Shown here piece after piece: positions 10,457 to 23,101 of a stretch of 64,000 bases of DNA. Source of the DNA: Erigeron canadensis (lineage: Eukaryota > Streptophyta > Magnoliopsida > Asterales > Asteraceae). The stretch covers positions 21,833,966 to 21,897,965 of the forward strand of contig NC_057768.1 of the NCBI RefSeq assembly GCF_010389155.1, written 5' to 3'. How positions within the stretch are numbered: the first letter of the stretch is position 1; each line of letters begins with the position of its first letter. Position numbers and translations under genes: made by a program. The notes beneath the pieces were generated by a model. That model searched no databases and was not told the DNA's origin. It was given only the letters and a program-made list of their open reading frames with translations.

Positions 10457-12342
10457 TTGAGCATTGCTTGTCCTTAAGCAAATCCAAACTTTAAGTAAAT
10501 CATTCCTTGACAATCAAACTATCAAACAAGTGACAAGTATCAAAAAGAAACAACATCAAGCATGTCGAATGACAAAAGGCGGGTGAAGCAGTTTTAATCT
10601 TAAATGAAAACTCGAAATGTTTGACAATACCTGAACAATCCGCAAGCCACGATAACTCAACTAAGCATAAATGAAACAAACGATCCTATTAATATCATTC
10701 TACTCCAAGAAACTTACTTTCGGGGTTGAATATATGAAGAATCATTCATAGCTCAGTCGTGATGTATACTCTTTTACCATAGGCTTGAACTAGGATCATC
10801 ACTCACCAACACGGCGCAAGGATCAAGTACATCGTCAAAATAGGCATAAGGGTGGTTGTATAGTTAAACTAAGGCTATGTATAAATGGATATGTACTAGG
10901 AAGTATGGGAAATTTATAGGTTAAAGGTGAAAGATAAGAATCAAAAGTATAAGATATATATGAAAAATGTATAAAATAGTCTAATCAAACCCATACCATT
11001 GATTGCCAACAAACCACCAACCTATAAAATGATATCCCACGAACACACTTCCAAAATACCAAGCAAACCCGACACCGTTGTGGTATATCAACTTCAAACA
11101 ACTTATTATCAACCAAGTCTTCCATAATAATGATACAACAAACTTTCTAGACATTTGGAAATGAGAAATACCCACTAGTAGCCCAAGTTCTTTCTCTCTT
11201 TTTTTTTTAATTTTTCATAATTTTTTTATTCTTTTTGAACCATTTTTACTCTACTAGTAAGTATCCTCTTACAATGATGATCATGTCTATAACTCTTCAC
11301 TTTCTTTGTTTGAACAATCCAAGACAATCCCCAATAACTTAACCCATTGACATATTCTCATAGACAAGAATATTCTACTAAGCAATCCACTGAAGCTCTC
11401 CCAAACCATCCAAACAAACCAATGACAATCAATGGCCCCCTAGATTAGATTATCGGTATAGTTAGGTATAATTAGGTGAAGTTTACATATAAAGGTGGAT
11501 TTATACAAAGGTAAAGGTAAAGTTAAAGGGATGTATATGTGTATAATTTGCTAAGGTATACAAAGAAAGGGAAAAAATGTATGTATATACAAGTATATGT
11601 ATGAGGTTGTATAGTAGGGGTATAGATATACAAAAGAAAAGTGAAAAGAAAGAAAGAAAAAGTATGGTCAAACCTAAATGCCAATTCGTCATCCGATGTA
11701 CTCGTCACGATCACCAGGCCAAGTTCTAGAATCAACACATCACCGGCACACTCTTATCGAGAGAAGAACCCGGAAATGGCTTAGAAATACCTCAAACACG
11801 CACATCCTAGTGCAGGGTATCAAAATGAAAACCCTTACTCCCGAATAAATCCAAGAGCCTAAGAGAGGGACGTATGTACGAGGCAATCAAACCAAAACCG
11901 TCACCTGACACAACTATATATGAAATGATGAAATCTCACATTTGGGTGTTTTGGATATATATATAAGCATGCAAGTAATGTTATCAATCCCAAAGGACGA
12001 GCCAAATAACTGTTCAGAACACACTTTGCCAATTAAAAAAAATTTTGTCAAGGAAAAATTTTGTAGTAAAGTTGCTTATTAAGTTAAAGATTAAGTGACA
12101 AAAGCAATTTACCACAAGGACAAGTTCAACTCAAGTTTAAAAATCATATCAACTTCTATTATCCCGCCAAATTGAAAGCATCAGTTTTAAACATGCACAT
12201 CACAGTGAAGAGCTCGAAATGGAGACTCCTACCCTTAGATAAAATCAAAAGGCCTATGAGAGGGATACATCAACAAAACCGATAGAAATCTCAATGGCAA
12301 ATCAACAATAGCGATAAACCCGGTAGCTTAAACCAATTTGCC

Positions 12343-12361
12343 ACCCCCCCCCCCCACACTT
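12343..12361 (-). promoter_or_regulatory. Internal PPT-like tract 1
   Basis: On the minus strand it reads TAAGTGTGGG followed by a long G-run, the same core (AAGTGTGGGGGG) as the PPT beside the 3' LTR. It may be a duplicated PPT or a second plus-strand primer; this is inferred from sequence only. Confidence 0.45.
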
Positions 12362-12697
12362 AAGATGGACAATGCCCTGAATGTCCATATTCGGTCAAAC
12401 AAAGGTAAATAGGGGTAAGCAACATAGAAAAATAAGAGCACATACCGGAATAAGGACACATTCCGTTTTGAAACAAGTTAGTCGACCCCGTGTCACAAAT
12501 GGCGCTTCCGAAATAGGAAGAGCACTTTGGTTGGTGGGAGAAACAACTTGTACCAAAACGGAAAGTGCGAGAGTTGTGTGTGCATCAAACATACAATCAA
12601 CAATAAAGCGTTGAACTTACTGCCAGCATACGCACACCATCACACAATCAACACATTGATGCCATAGAAAATAGCTGAGAAGAGAATCCAAGGGGTT

Positions 12698-12711
12698 CCC
12701 CCCACACTTGA
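12698..12711 (-). promoter_or_regulatory. Internal PPT-like tract 2
   Basis: On the minus strand it reads CAAGTGTGGGGGGA, which is identical in core to the functional-position PPT at 10444-10456. Confidence 0.45.
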
Positions 12712-12957
12712 GTTGCGCTATAGCTATCAAATGTAATAACCTGCTTTACTAGCATCAATATCAAACCAAACCTCCAAGTTTATCAAAGTAATAACTGGTT
12801 CATGCAACAAATAAAACCTAAAGCAAATAAAAGAAAATGAAAATACAAATGCAAATGTCTCATCACCCCGTAGGGCGGATACCAGAAAATAAAGACAGAA
12901 AATAAGAAACAATGTATACGGTACAGTCATCCAGATACCGATATGAATAACAATCAA

Positions 12958-14800
12958 TCAACATATGACTCCATCCCGCGGAACCGAATGGGAGTCATCA
13001 TCATCACTATCATCACTCATGCTGTCCAGGGTGTCCACAAGAGAAACTGGGTGGAGCAAAAAGATCGGTCACCCAGTTACGGTCCTCCTCCTGTGCTGAG
13101 CCAGAGCCATATAACCACCTTTTGCCTGATCTCCTGCATATCCAGACCCACCAGCAGCAAATCCTCCTGAGCCGCTAGCAATATCGGCGAATCCAGAACC
13201 AGTACCTGCAGTAAAACTAAGCATAGAAGATGAAACACCAGCATCACCACCCGTGTATCGACCAAACTGGACCGGCCCTCTAGGAGATCCTCCCAAGTCA
13301 TGGGGCCGTGAAAACATGTCCACCTGGGCGGGCGTAAAGAAGAAAGAACCGTCGTCTTGTCTATATAGTGGAACACGGATGGGTGGTGGGCTAAAATCAG
13401 GAATCGGGTCGGGTCTGACAAACTCCTACCCCGCAAACTGGGCTTGCCACATCGGTCTATAGTAATCAAGAGTGTAGTTAGTGTACTCCTGTTGCAACCC
13501 TAACCAAGTGATCTCCTGATCCATCCGCTGCTGGTAAGCATCAAAAGCCTGGCGGCTGGCCTGTTGCCCCTCAAATATCTGCTGAAGTTGGGCTCCCAAC
13601 GGGGTCAAATCAATACCTGCCTGACCTCTCCTCCTCGGCGGCTCCTGTGGAACATCCCCCATCTCTACATCCTCAGTTGCCTCCACAATCGGAGGCGGTG
13701 CAGCAATCACTCCCTCATCATCCAACAATCTCGTAGATTGACCCCCCTGCGCCTTCCTTAAAATCTTTGTCTTAACCCATTCTTTTTCCTCTAAACTCTC
13801 CTGATGAACGGGTGGTGAAAGATCAGTTTGACAGTCCCCGGACTCAAAAATACCCATCCTCATATAGATTCGGGTAATAAAATGTCCTAACACCAACATA
13901 GAATCACTATGGTTGCACATCCTATCCAAAACAACCATAGGGGCTAGTGCAAACCTGCTCGGTGCCTGCTCAGAAAACAGTTTAATAAGCCATAAATCTG
14001 TTTGGTACGCTTTGTCCCAGTGAGTGGACCTTTGTACCAAAAACGTAACAATCAGGCGGTGCAACAACCTCAACCGCACATTCTTAATCTTAGAAACACT
14101 AACCGTACCACCAGACGGCCAGGCTTCTCCCCCAGAAATACGAGTCCAATACTGTGCTATGGACTCACCATCACCAATATCCTGCTTAACATATAACCCT
14201 TTCCTCAACAATGCCCTAAACTCCGGATTAGCTAACTCCTCCCTTGAATACATTCTACAGTAATACCCGAACTGCGCTATAGAAATTTTCCTTTGAGTTC
14301 CCCCATAGTAGAATGCAACACATCTCTCTTCAAAAATGTCCTTCACCTTATGCAGTTCCTTCGACAATTTCAGAGTCGAAAAGAACTCTAAACACAACTC
14401 CCTATACACCGATTCCCGGTTGCTAAAAACATTTTGCCACAAACTACTAGTAACAACCCGGTCTCCCACTTGAGCCTCAACCCGAAACCATCTATTTATT
14501 TCACCCTGAATACCAAAATGTTGAGCAGCAGTAGGGTGGAGATACCGGGGTGGGCAAACCACATCTTTATGAATGGCAAACAACTTATTGAGATAAGTGT
14601 TCATATGTGGTTGCTTGACCCCCTGAACTCGAGCCAAGCATGTTTTTCATTGAGTTGTCCCGGCAAAAACTTGATAGTTGGTGGTTCCGGTTGTTGTCTC
14701 GCAGCTTTAGCGGCAACCTCCGCGGTCCCACTTGATTGGCCCACTTCTAGGTTCTTTCTTTTATCAACACCAGCAGCATCGTACAATCCCGAAACATAAA
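12958..14800 (-). pseudogene. Athila env-position ORF, decayed
   Basis: This is the extra ORF 3' of pol, in the place of the env-like gene of Athila elements. The longest open part (14637-13426, about 400 residues) has a mixed alpha-helical composition and a proline/glutamate-rich tail. The same frame continues past a TAG (13426) and a TGA (13069) through a glycine-rich segment to an acidic end (DDSDDDDS) and a stop at 12958. The 5' part, ending in a KFLPGQLNEKHAWLEF segment, is in another frame, so a frameshift lies near 14610-14640; no ATG starts the downstream frame. Envelope function is not shown: no clear signal peptide or fusion motif is visible, and similarity is judged by position and general resemblance only. 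Confidence 0.6.
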
Positions 14801-14874
14801 CAAACAAACACGTTAAATGAGGAATACAAAGTGAATCATGCAAGATAAACGAATAAAACTGGGCAGGAGAGTCA

Positions 14875-15047
14875 TCCCACTGCGGCGTAGTGGGCTTAAG
14901 CACCACCTCACTGCGGCGCAGTGAGGCATAGGACAAATTCAGACGAGAGTTCCCACTGCGGCGCAGTGGGACTTGCCACTCCCTCACTGCGGCGCGGTGG
15001 GGTTCAAAACATGTGCAGGTCGCGAGGGTCCGACTGCGGCGTGGTGA
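14875..15047. repeat. Hairpin array CACTGC-GGC-GCAGTG, internal group 1
   Basis: Five copies lie at about 14875, 14904, 14951, 14981 and 15031. Outer arms pair differently in each: CCCAC with GTGGG at 14875 and 14951, CCTCAC with GTGAGG at 14904. The last two have lost pairing at one position. Confidence 0.8.
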
Positions 15048-15163
15048 CATGCTTATCTGGGCAAGTTCATCAAGTTTTTCACAGATTAACGCAAATTTAC
15101 TGGGGTAATTAATCATTCTATCAGCTATATTAAGCAACAATTACTACTTAATCACACTTTAAT

Positions 15164-15180
15164 TCCCCCCCCCCCACACT
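15164..15180 (-). promoter_or_regulatory. Internal PPT-like tract 3
   Basis: On the minus strand it reads AGTGTGGG followed by a G-run, the same core as the true PPT. It lies between pol and the env-position ORF, a place where a central PPT would sit. Confidence 0.4.
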
Positions 15181-15625
15181 TTTTCATTAAAAAGCACTAA
15201 TTTTTCAAAACCCTAAGTTTGATTTCGACTCAAATCCGGATGAACAAGTGTTTGAATCGTGAAATTAACCACCTCATTAGCATAATTAACACATTACCCA
15301 CAAAACCCATCAACCAATTCGGAAATTAAACCCTAAAAATTGAAAAATAAAAATTAAAGAAATTAAAAAGAAAAAGTCAAGAATGCTTACATTCTTCCCC
15401 ATGATAATGATAGACAAGTGATAATCTACGAGAATAAAGTAAGAAAAGAGCAAGATTTGTGGTGGATAAGAGGTAAAAATCGGATGCAATGAGGGTATGG
15501 TAGGAGACCCGTTCGGTTTTGTTTTCTTTGTTAGAGAGGAAAAGATAAGTTATTTGTGGTAAAGAATAAAAAGTCACTTTCCCTTTTTTATTTAAACCTC
15601 GCTCCCCTGCCTTGACCAGTCAACT

Positions 15626-15810
15626 GGCCCACTGCGGCGCAGTGGGCATCGGTCTCCCTCAATGCAGCGCAGTGAGGCTAAATGCATCCGGATGCCGAGA
15701 TTTTTAGGTACGGCGCAACGAGCAAGTCAAACCCCACTGCGTCGCAGTGGGGTTTTTGTCAAAAACTTCCGAGGTATTTGGCTGTGGCGCAGTCAAGTGC
15801 CGCAGTGGGG
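15626..15810. repeat. Hairpin array CACTGC-GGC-GCAGTG, internal group 2
   Basis: It includes GCCCACTGC/GCAGTGGGC (15627-15647), a partly decayed CCTCAATGC/GCAGTGAGG copy (15656-15676), and a perfect 12-bp-arm hairpin at 15730-15754 whose arms are AACCCCACTGCG and CGCAGTGGGGTT. Degenerate half-sites follow to 15810. Confidence 0.8.
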
Positions 15811-16019
15811 GAATTTTCCAGAATTTTTTTTTCGTTTTTTAAACAAAACTTACCTCAATCCACTTCACACCAAACCTGAACCTGCACTTTCTTGACAAAA
15901 CAAAATCAAATCTAACTAATGAGAAGAAAATGAAGTTCAACAAAACAAAATTAAACACGGGTTGCCTCCCGAGAAGTGCTTAATTTATTTTCGAGTCGTG
16001 AGTTAGACTCGACCTTCAT

Positions 16020-17378
16020 TCAAGTTTCCGGTTCAAAAATGGGGATCTCCTCAACCATCCCCTCTTCTTGATCTTCTTCCAAGTACAACTTCAACCTAGG
16101 GCCATTCACAATGAAAGAACCGTCTCCATTTCTTTTGAACAGCTCAACATAGCCGGACGGATACACATGCTTGATCACAAAAGGTCATATCCACCTAGAA
16201 GTTAGCTTAGGTTGTTTAATTTTAAATTTAGATAAGAACAACAAAACTTTTGCCCCAACCTTAAACTCCTTCCTACGGATCCTTTTGTCATGGTAAACTT
16301 TGGTTTTCTCCTTATAAATCCTTAAGTTTTCATATGCACCCAACCTAAGCTCATCAAGCTCATGAAGTTGCAACATCTTAAGTTCACCGACCTCCATCAT
16401 ATCTAGGTTCAAGTTTCTCAACGACCAATAAGCCGTATGCTCTAGTTCAACCGGTAAATGACAAGTCTTACCATAGAGAAACCGGTATGGCGTGGTGCCA
16501 ATCGGTGTCTTAAAGGCCGTCCTAAACGCCCACAAGGCGTCATCTAGCTTCTTTGACCAAACCTTGGGGTTATCCCCGACTGTTTTTTCCAAAAAGTTTT
16601 TTAATGCCCGGTTGGTGTTCTCCACTTGACCACTGGTCTGTGGGTGATAAGAGGTAGAAAAGTAATGATAAACAACATATCTTTTAAGAACCTTAGCCAA
16701 TTGATGATTTGCAAAATGTGTACCACGATCACTAATCAAGGCTCTAGGGCAACCAAAACGACTAAACAATTGTTTCAAAAAGTCTATGACTACTCTCGCG
16801 TCGTTTGTAGGCAAAGCCTTGGCTTCAGCCCACTTAGACACGTAGTCAACAGCAACCAAAATATACTGAAACTTATTAGACAGTGGGAGTGGTCCCATGA
16901 AGTCTATGCCCCAAACATCAAATACTTCGCATACCTGAATTCCTCGCTGTGGCATTTCATCCCGTCTAGTGATGCTCCCTTGTCTTTGGCAAATGTCACA
17001 GGTTTCTACCAACGTTTGAGCCTCTTTGAAGATTGTAGGCCAATAGAAACCTGCATCAAAAACCTTTTTACCTGTAACTGAAGGACCATAATGACCTCCA
17101 GTTGGCCCGTAGTGACAAGCATCAAGAATCTCCCGAGTATCAGCTCCAGCTATACATCTTCTCACCATACCATCTGCACAAGAATGAAACAAATATGGAC
17201 TATCTGAAAAGTAGTGCTTAGCATCCGATATGAGCTTCTTCTTTTGTTGGCCCGAGAAATCATCCGGTATTTCACCTGAAACCAAATAATTAGCAATATC
17301 AGCAAACCAAGGACCTTCATCACAGTTAGAAATAACATTTAAATATTCATCGGGGAAGTTATCCTTAATCTCCCCATC
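16020..17378 (-). pseudogene. Integrase region of Athila-like pol
   Basis: Integrase inserts the element DNA into the host chromosome. An HHCC zinc-binding domain is visible (the H residues of HYGPTGGH, then CDICQRQG), followed by the catalytic D-D-E core: WGIDFMGP, ISDRGTHF, and the glutamate in SGQVENTNR. The C-terminal part (GAKVLLFLSKFK) is typical of Gypsy integrases. A TGA at 16185-16187 sits where the frame otherwise continues in PFVIKHVYPSGYVEL to its natural end at 16020. It is continuous in frame with RT upstream, separated by one TAA at 17379-17381. Confidence 0.85.
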
Positions 17379-19169
17379 TTAAAGTTCCTCCCGGTTTGGG
17401 TCTTCCAATCGGCTCAAATGGTCAGCTGCTAAGTTTTCTGCACCTTTTTTGTCCTTGATTTCTATATCAAACTCTTGTAGCAACAAAATCCAACGGATAA
17501 GTCTAGGCTTTGCAAATTGCTTAGAAAACAAATACTTCAAAGCAGAATGGTCGGTAAAAACAACAGTCTTACTTAATACCAAATATGACCTAAACTTATC
17601 AAATGCAAATACTACTGCAAGCAACTCCTTCTCTGTAGTAGTGTAATTCTGCCAGGCGGGGTTCAAGGTTTTACTAGCATAGTAAATGGGCTTGAAATGC
17701 TTATTAACCCTTTGCCCAAGCACGACTCCAACGGCATAGTCACTTGCATCACACATCAACTCAAACGGCAAATTCCAATCCGGACCAACCATGATAGGAG
17801 AGTTGGTCAACTTTTCCTTCAGAACCTGAAAAGCACTTAAACAAACATCATCAAATACAAAAGGAACGTCCTTCTCCAACAAGTGGGTCATCGGACGAGA
17901 GATCTTAGAAAAATCTTTGATGAATCTAAGGTAAAAACCGGCATGTCCAAGAAAACTTCTCACCCCTTTCACATTGGAAGGCCGGGGCAGTTTGGCTATA
18001 ACCTCTATTTTAGCCCTATCAACTTCTATCCCAGCCTTTGACACTTTATGACCTAAAACAATTCCCTCGGTCACCATGAAGTGACACTTTTCCCAATTCA
18101 AAACAAGGTGTGCCCTTTCACACCGTGTCAACATTTTATCCAAATTATGCAAGCAAGTACGAAAAGAATCCCCGAAAACCGAGAAATCATCCATGAAAAC
18201 CTCCATGGAGGTCTCAAGCATGTCCTGGAAAATAGCAATCATGCACCTTTGGAAGGTGCCCGGGGATTTACACAAGCCGAAAGGTATTCGCCGGTAGGCA
18301 AAAGTACCAAATGGGCATGTGAAGGTAGTCTTTTCCTGGTCTTTTAGATCTATGGGTATTTGAAAGTACCCGAAAAGTCCATCTAAGAAACAAAAATACT
18401 TGTTACCTGCAAGTCTTTCTAGCATTTGATCAATAAATGGGAGAAGAAAATGATCCTTACGGGTGGCATCATTAAGCTTACGGTAATCGATACAAACCTG
18501 CCAACCCGTTACAGTCCTAGTGGCCAAAAGTTCTTTATTTTCATTTTCAACCACTGTCATGCCCTCCTTTTTGGGTACACAGTGGACTGGACTTACCCAC
18601 GAACTATCTGCAATAAGGAAAATGATCCATGCATCTAACAATTTAATCACCTCTTTCTTCACAACTTCTTTCATATTGGGATTAAGCCTCCTTTGTCGCT
18701 GGACAACGGGCTTAACATCATCAACAAAATCAATCTTATGTTGGCAAAAATCAGGACTAATACCTGGAATATCGGTCGTCTTCCAAGCAAAAGCCCACTT
18801 ATGAGCTTTAAGTACGGCCAAAAGAAGTCCTTTCTCGTCACTCGAGAGTGAGGACGATATAACCACGGGTAGAGAGGAATTACCTGCCAAGTAAGCATAC
18901 TCGAAATGGGCAGGCAATGGCTTAAGCTCCAGATCAGTAGGTGGTACATCAACAGAATTAGGTACCCTTGACCTTCCATCAACAACAACCCTCTCAAAAC
19001 TCTCATCCTCTGGAGGTGTCTCATCCAAGCTAAGTGCCATAACCTCTGCAAACAACTCATCATCATCATTTTCTCCAGCTCCTAAGCAAGTGAGCTCTTC
19101 ATCAACTTCTTTCTCCATGAATTTCTCAAATTCTTGATCCAAAGCATCGTCAATGACATCTATCGTGAA
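17379..19169 (-). pseudogene. Reverse transcriptase and RNase H of Athila-like pol
   Basis: It copies element RNA into DNA and removes the RNA template. RT motifs run in order: [23 protein letters not shown], then [11 protein letters not shown], where Gypsy RTs usually have a DGxSGxxQI-like sequence. The catalytic FMDD is in [10 protein letters not shown], followed by VLGHKVS. RNase H follows, with the first acidic residue in [11 protein letters not shown], then [10 protein letters not shown] and [11 protein letters not shown]. The N-terminal linker is acidic ([18 protein letters not shown]). It is bounded by in-frame stops at 19170-19172 (TGA) and 17379-17381 (TAA), both consistent with point mutations in one polyprotein. 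Confidence 0.88.
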
Positions 19170-19172
19170 TCA

Positions 19173-20352
19173 AGACTCATCAGTAGAGTAAGAATGCTTA
19201 ATAGATCTTTCAACATTGAAAACAATTCTATCCGTACCCACACCCAAAGAAATTTCCTTATCTTTCACCTGGATGATAGCATCCGCGGTGTTAAGGAATG
19301 GTCTACCAAAAATTAGGGGTACCTTCGTATCTTCCTCCATTTCGAGGATAACGAAGTCAACTAGAAACACAATATGGCCTACCTGGACAGTCATGTTTTC
19401 AGCAATCCCAATGGGATACTGAAAAGAATGGTCTGCTAATCTAATACTCATACGGGTAGGTCTCAAAACTCCCAAAGCCAACTTACTCCAAACCGAGTAA
19501 GGCATCAAATTAATGCTAGCACCTAAATCAGCAAGTGCCTTACAAGTAAGAGAACGAATAGAACAAGTTATAAGGAAACTCTCTGGATCCTCTAGCTTAG
19601 GTGGAATTTGGTTCTGCAAGATAGCAGAACACTCGGCATTAAGATATGTAGTTTTCACCTCATCAATCTTTCCTTTGTCCGTCACCAGTTCCTTAATAAA
19701 CTTGGCATAGTTGGGCATTCCCTGAATCAAATCAACCAATGGAACATTAATGTGAACATTTTTAATCATATTGACAAACTTATCATATTGTTCCTTCAAT
19801 TTGGCCTTCCTGAACCTCTGTGGAAATGGAGCCTTGGGCTTGTATGGCTTAGCCTCGGGTATCACAGCCGGTTTCGATGGAGTAACCGGATTCTTCACAG
19901 TTGGACTATCCTCCATTTCAATCTCCTCATCAACATCAGCATCTTCATTCCCTGAATCCTGCACATCTGAAACAACAAACATTAGGCATAGGAGGAGGGT
20001 CATAGGATTTACCTGTTCGGATAGTAATTGCCTTTGCTTGCTCCTGACGAATTGGAGGTGGAGTGTACTTCTGTCCATTGTTAGGTCCTTGATTCTGCTT
20101 TGGATTCTGCTGAGTGTTATTAGGCAAAGCACCCTGGGCCTAGTGATAGCAGCCATCCTACTCTCAAGATCCTTGAAGTTGATATCCTGATTCTTAGCAT
20201 TCATCTCCACTTTACCATTGATCCTGTCCAGCCTCTCACTCAACTCCCTAGTATCCTCCCGGATATTCTGAATACTAGTGTTTGTCTCCATTTGATTACT
20301 TATCAACTGCTTCATCATCTCTCTTAAAAACTCGGCATTAGGATCGGTAGTA
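19173..20352 (-). pseudogene. Gag C-terminus and aspartic protease of Athila-like pol
   Basis: The protease matures the polyprotein. The active-site segment is ALADLGASINLMP, with the DLGAS form common in Athila-type elements, and the later PLIFGRPFLNTADAII segment is the expected second conserved block. The N-terminal part (TTDPNAEFLREMMKQL and downstream helical sequence) belongs to gag; it is separated from the rest of gag by the insertion at 20358-23096. Frame arithmetic (insert plus duplicated 5 bp removed) puts it in the same frame as the gag segment at 23102-24394. Confidence 0.8.
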
Positions 20353-20357
20353 GAAGA

Positions 20358-23096
20358 TGTAGCAATCGTCAAATTTCCAAGTCAATATCTATTCTAGATT
20401 ATATTCTAACTAGTTAAATATGGTATGATAAGATTTTATTTTACTGAATACTAAAAGAAAATACCAAATGTTAAGTAAATCTTTTGGAAACTATCTTTTA
20501 TTTAGAGCAATATATAGTTTGGTTGACTATCATATCACTTGTATATATAGTGACAATTTCTTATGAACAAAATTATGACTTTTGGTACTTTTACTCAACC
20601 CTTATGTCAATCATCAAGCAGTTAAATCAAAAATTCAAGATACATGATAGAATATATATCATCAATAGCAACATGAATGAGAATCTAAGATTTTACAAGT
20701 TCATTCATTACACCATCAACATCAGTATATAAAAGAGCCCAATTATAGCAAAAACAAGGAAAGGTTCAAAATACAATACGACAAATAACAAGTAGAACAC
20801 GTGAGTTTTCTAAACATGACAGCCAGATTATCTTTTTACCAATAGTCTCCATCTTGTCAGATTATATTCTTGACATCTCTTCCTTCTTATACTAACCAAA
20901 ATATTCTATTGATCATATACACGTTACAAGATAAAGCACCCCATTTCCCATTGTTTCTTTAAGTCGATCGGTTACAAGGAGGCACCATGTTTACAGGACT
21001 CTTCCACTCAGGAGACACCTTTCTTGAATCACTAATAAAACCAGTTCAAAACATTCCTCATCACTCTCCTGATCGGCTCCAATCCTCTTATAAATAATCA
21101 TCCCATTCTCCAGCTCAAATGCACCAAAAACACCATTGCTAAACAATCATTTATAATACTTAAACTCCACCTTACCCTCCCTGTTTTACCCCTGTTCTCA
21201 AACTAGGAAAATATAGCCCATCTCACCATAACATCATAAACACTATGACCATGACTTTCAGTTAGCCGCGGTTGTCATTTGTTGAGCTTCGTTGCTGTTT
21301 TGGGTTCTAGTCTTGAGTCACCAAACGTTTCTGTCAGCTCTCATAAGTACCTATGTATTCACTATATCATTCGAGTTTTGTTTTGTTTCTAAATGTGTCA
21401 TTAAAATCGAACCCGTTTCCTTGTTCTGTATCACGCGTTTTCAGTCACCGTAACTCAGGAGCTCGTTTCGTCTTAGAATTATCCCTACGCTTCTCGATTC
21501 CTGTTGCTGTAAGTCTTTTGGCCCTGCTCACCGATGTAACGATTTTAAAAACTCTTGTCACAATATCGCTTTGTCAATGCTATGAGTAAACTTCAAGAGA
21601 AATGGATTCTAAACATGAAATGCTAATTAGTGTTCTAATCTTATAAGCATATTTCAAATGACCTTAAGTAATGAACATGGACAGGGGAGGACCTAAAAGA
21701 CTACATGCTTAAGCCCACATATTAGTTATATATACCTGGCCAAATAATGTTACACATGTTAAATAAATTGATTGACTTAAGAAACCATAGATGAGAGACT
21801 TTTGCTTACATGACCTACTAGTGAATATGTATATGATCAAGTGTAAACGTCTCAGGAGGTCCAAGTTTAGAGACATGAAAGGTTAATATATCAATATGAA
21901 CGAAATTATATAACGACGATCTCATGCCTATTCAATAATTATGGATATCTCGACTTATGTTTAAATTCAAACTTTGAGCTTTAGAGACACTAACAAATTG
22001 AAACCGATCCCACTGCTATAAGATAATATAGTGCTCTTATCAAACTTGCTGATGGATTATTCACATGGGGTTTATTTGTATAGACACTACTAATATGAGT
22101 TCATCAGGAGATTCTAATTTTGAATATATAGTGATTATTGGCATATAGGCCTACATATGTAGACTAACTAAAATAATGAAAACCTTCTGACTATACTAGT
22201 ATTATGGGTTTCATGATTCATACTATAATTTAGATTTTGAGCTTTACAAATAAATAAACTTGGCGTTGGTAATATGGACAGTAATGTAAAACGGATAGAA
22301 TTTAAGTGACCTTTTGACTTATAAAATCACATGATTTATTTAGGACACACATAATTCCGGATACTCAACTTCGAATCACCATTTTCTCGATATCAAGCTA
22401 AGGCGAGTTCATAGCCCCTTTTAAATATTTCATTTTTGGGGTGACAATACATGCACTTTTATTTATTTTAAGATTGGACACAAGTACTTTATTACTATAT
22501 ATTGCCTGAGTTGTTTCTCATCCTATTAAATCCCCTATTTCAATACCGTCAGTTATGGACTTAAGCGCGAATATTTGTGAATAGATCTATTGGGTTTGAC
22601 ACCCCCACCCGAGTTAGTAGCGCTAACTTGATCGGCATGATCAAACTGGTGCATGATATTTGATTCATAGTACTTGAGGATGAAAGTACTACGCATGGGG
22701 TAAATGTAACATCTTTAAGCTTCGGTATTGGGAGCTCAGTGCTATAGTATTATATATATATTATGTGTATAAAAACCTTGTGATCCATAAACTATGTTGA
22801 TATGATAAACCTATGACTCACCAACTTTATGTTGACGTTTTAGCATGTATTTCTCAGGTATCTAGTGTTATGGAATTTCATGGAGTGGAGTAGGAATCTC
22901 AAGTTTTCAAGAGTCATGTACTAGATAATAAATAAGAACTCTTATGTATTCCCTAGCTACTTTATTGTAAGGTTATGTCTTGAAACGTTGGTATTAATGA
23001 ATAAAAACGACACGTTTAGTGGTCGTTCTCTTGTACAATTTGTGTTATGATCCTTTGTAGTCATAACTCGCCAAAATGATTTGGCGGGGTGTGACA
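20358..23096. mobile_element. Solo LTR (2.7 kb) inserted in Athila gag
   Basis: The insert starts TGTAGCAATC and ends GGGGTGTGACA in plus orientation, that is TGTCACACC...GCTACA on the minus strand. It is flanked by the 5-bp duplication GAAGA (20353-20357 and 23097-23101). It has TG/CA ends but no coding region, PBS, PPT or internal repeat of its ends, so a large solo LTR is the simplest reading. TGTCACACCCCGCC is a common LTR start in plants. A TATATAAAAG box lies near 20724 on the plus strand. A large non-autonomous element is an alternative. Confidence 0.75.
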
Positions 23097-23101
23097 GAAG
23101 A

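Larger units (their letters stand above)
10457..12957 (-). other. Long 3' non-coding region of the Athila-like element
   Basis: Between the env-position ORF and the PPT lies about 2.5 kb with no sustained reading frame. It contains two further C-runs followed by ACACTT (12343-12361 and 12698-12710) that resemble the real PPT. The frame of the env-position ORF stays open at 12957-12727 on the minus strand and encodes two hydrophobic stretches; whether this was ever coding is unclear. Confidence 0.6.
14801..16019 (-). other. Spacer between pol and the env-position ORF
   Basis: About 1.2 kb without a sustained frame. It holds two hairpin groups (14875-15047 and 15626-15810), a PPT-like C-run (15164-15180), and a 12-bp palindrome GCATCCGGATGC near 15684. 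In Athila-type elements the env-like ORF would need a spliced or separately initiated RNA, so this spacer could hold such signals, but none was identified with confidence. Confidence 0.5.

Noticed and set aside
21353..21589. 78-residue plus-strand frame in the 2.7-kb solo LTR
   Set aside because: Short, isolated and without recognisable features; the LTR otherwise has no coding signal.
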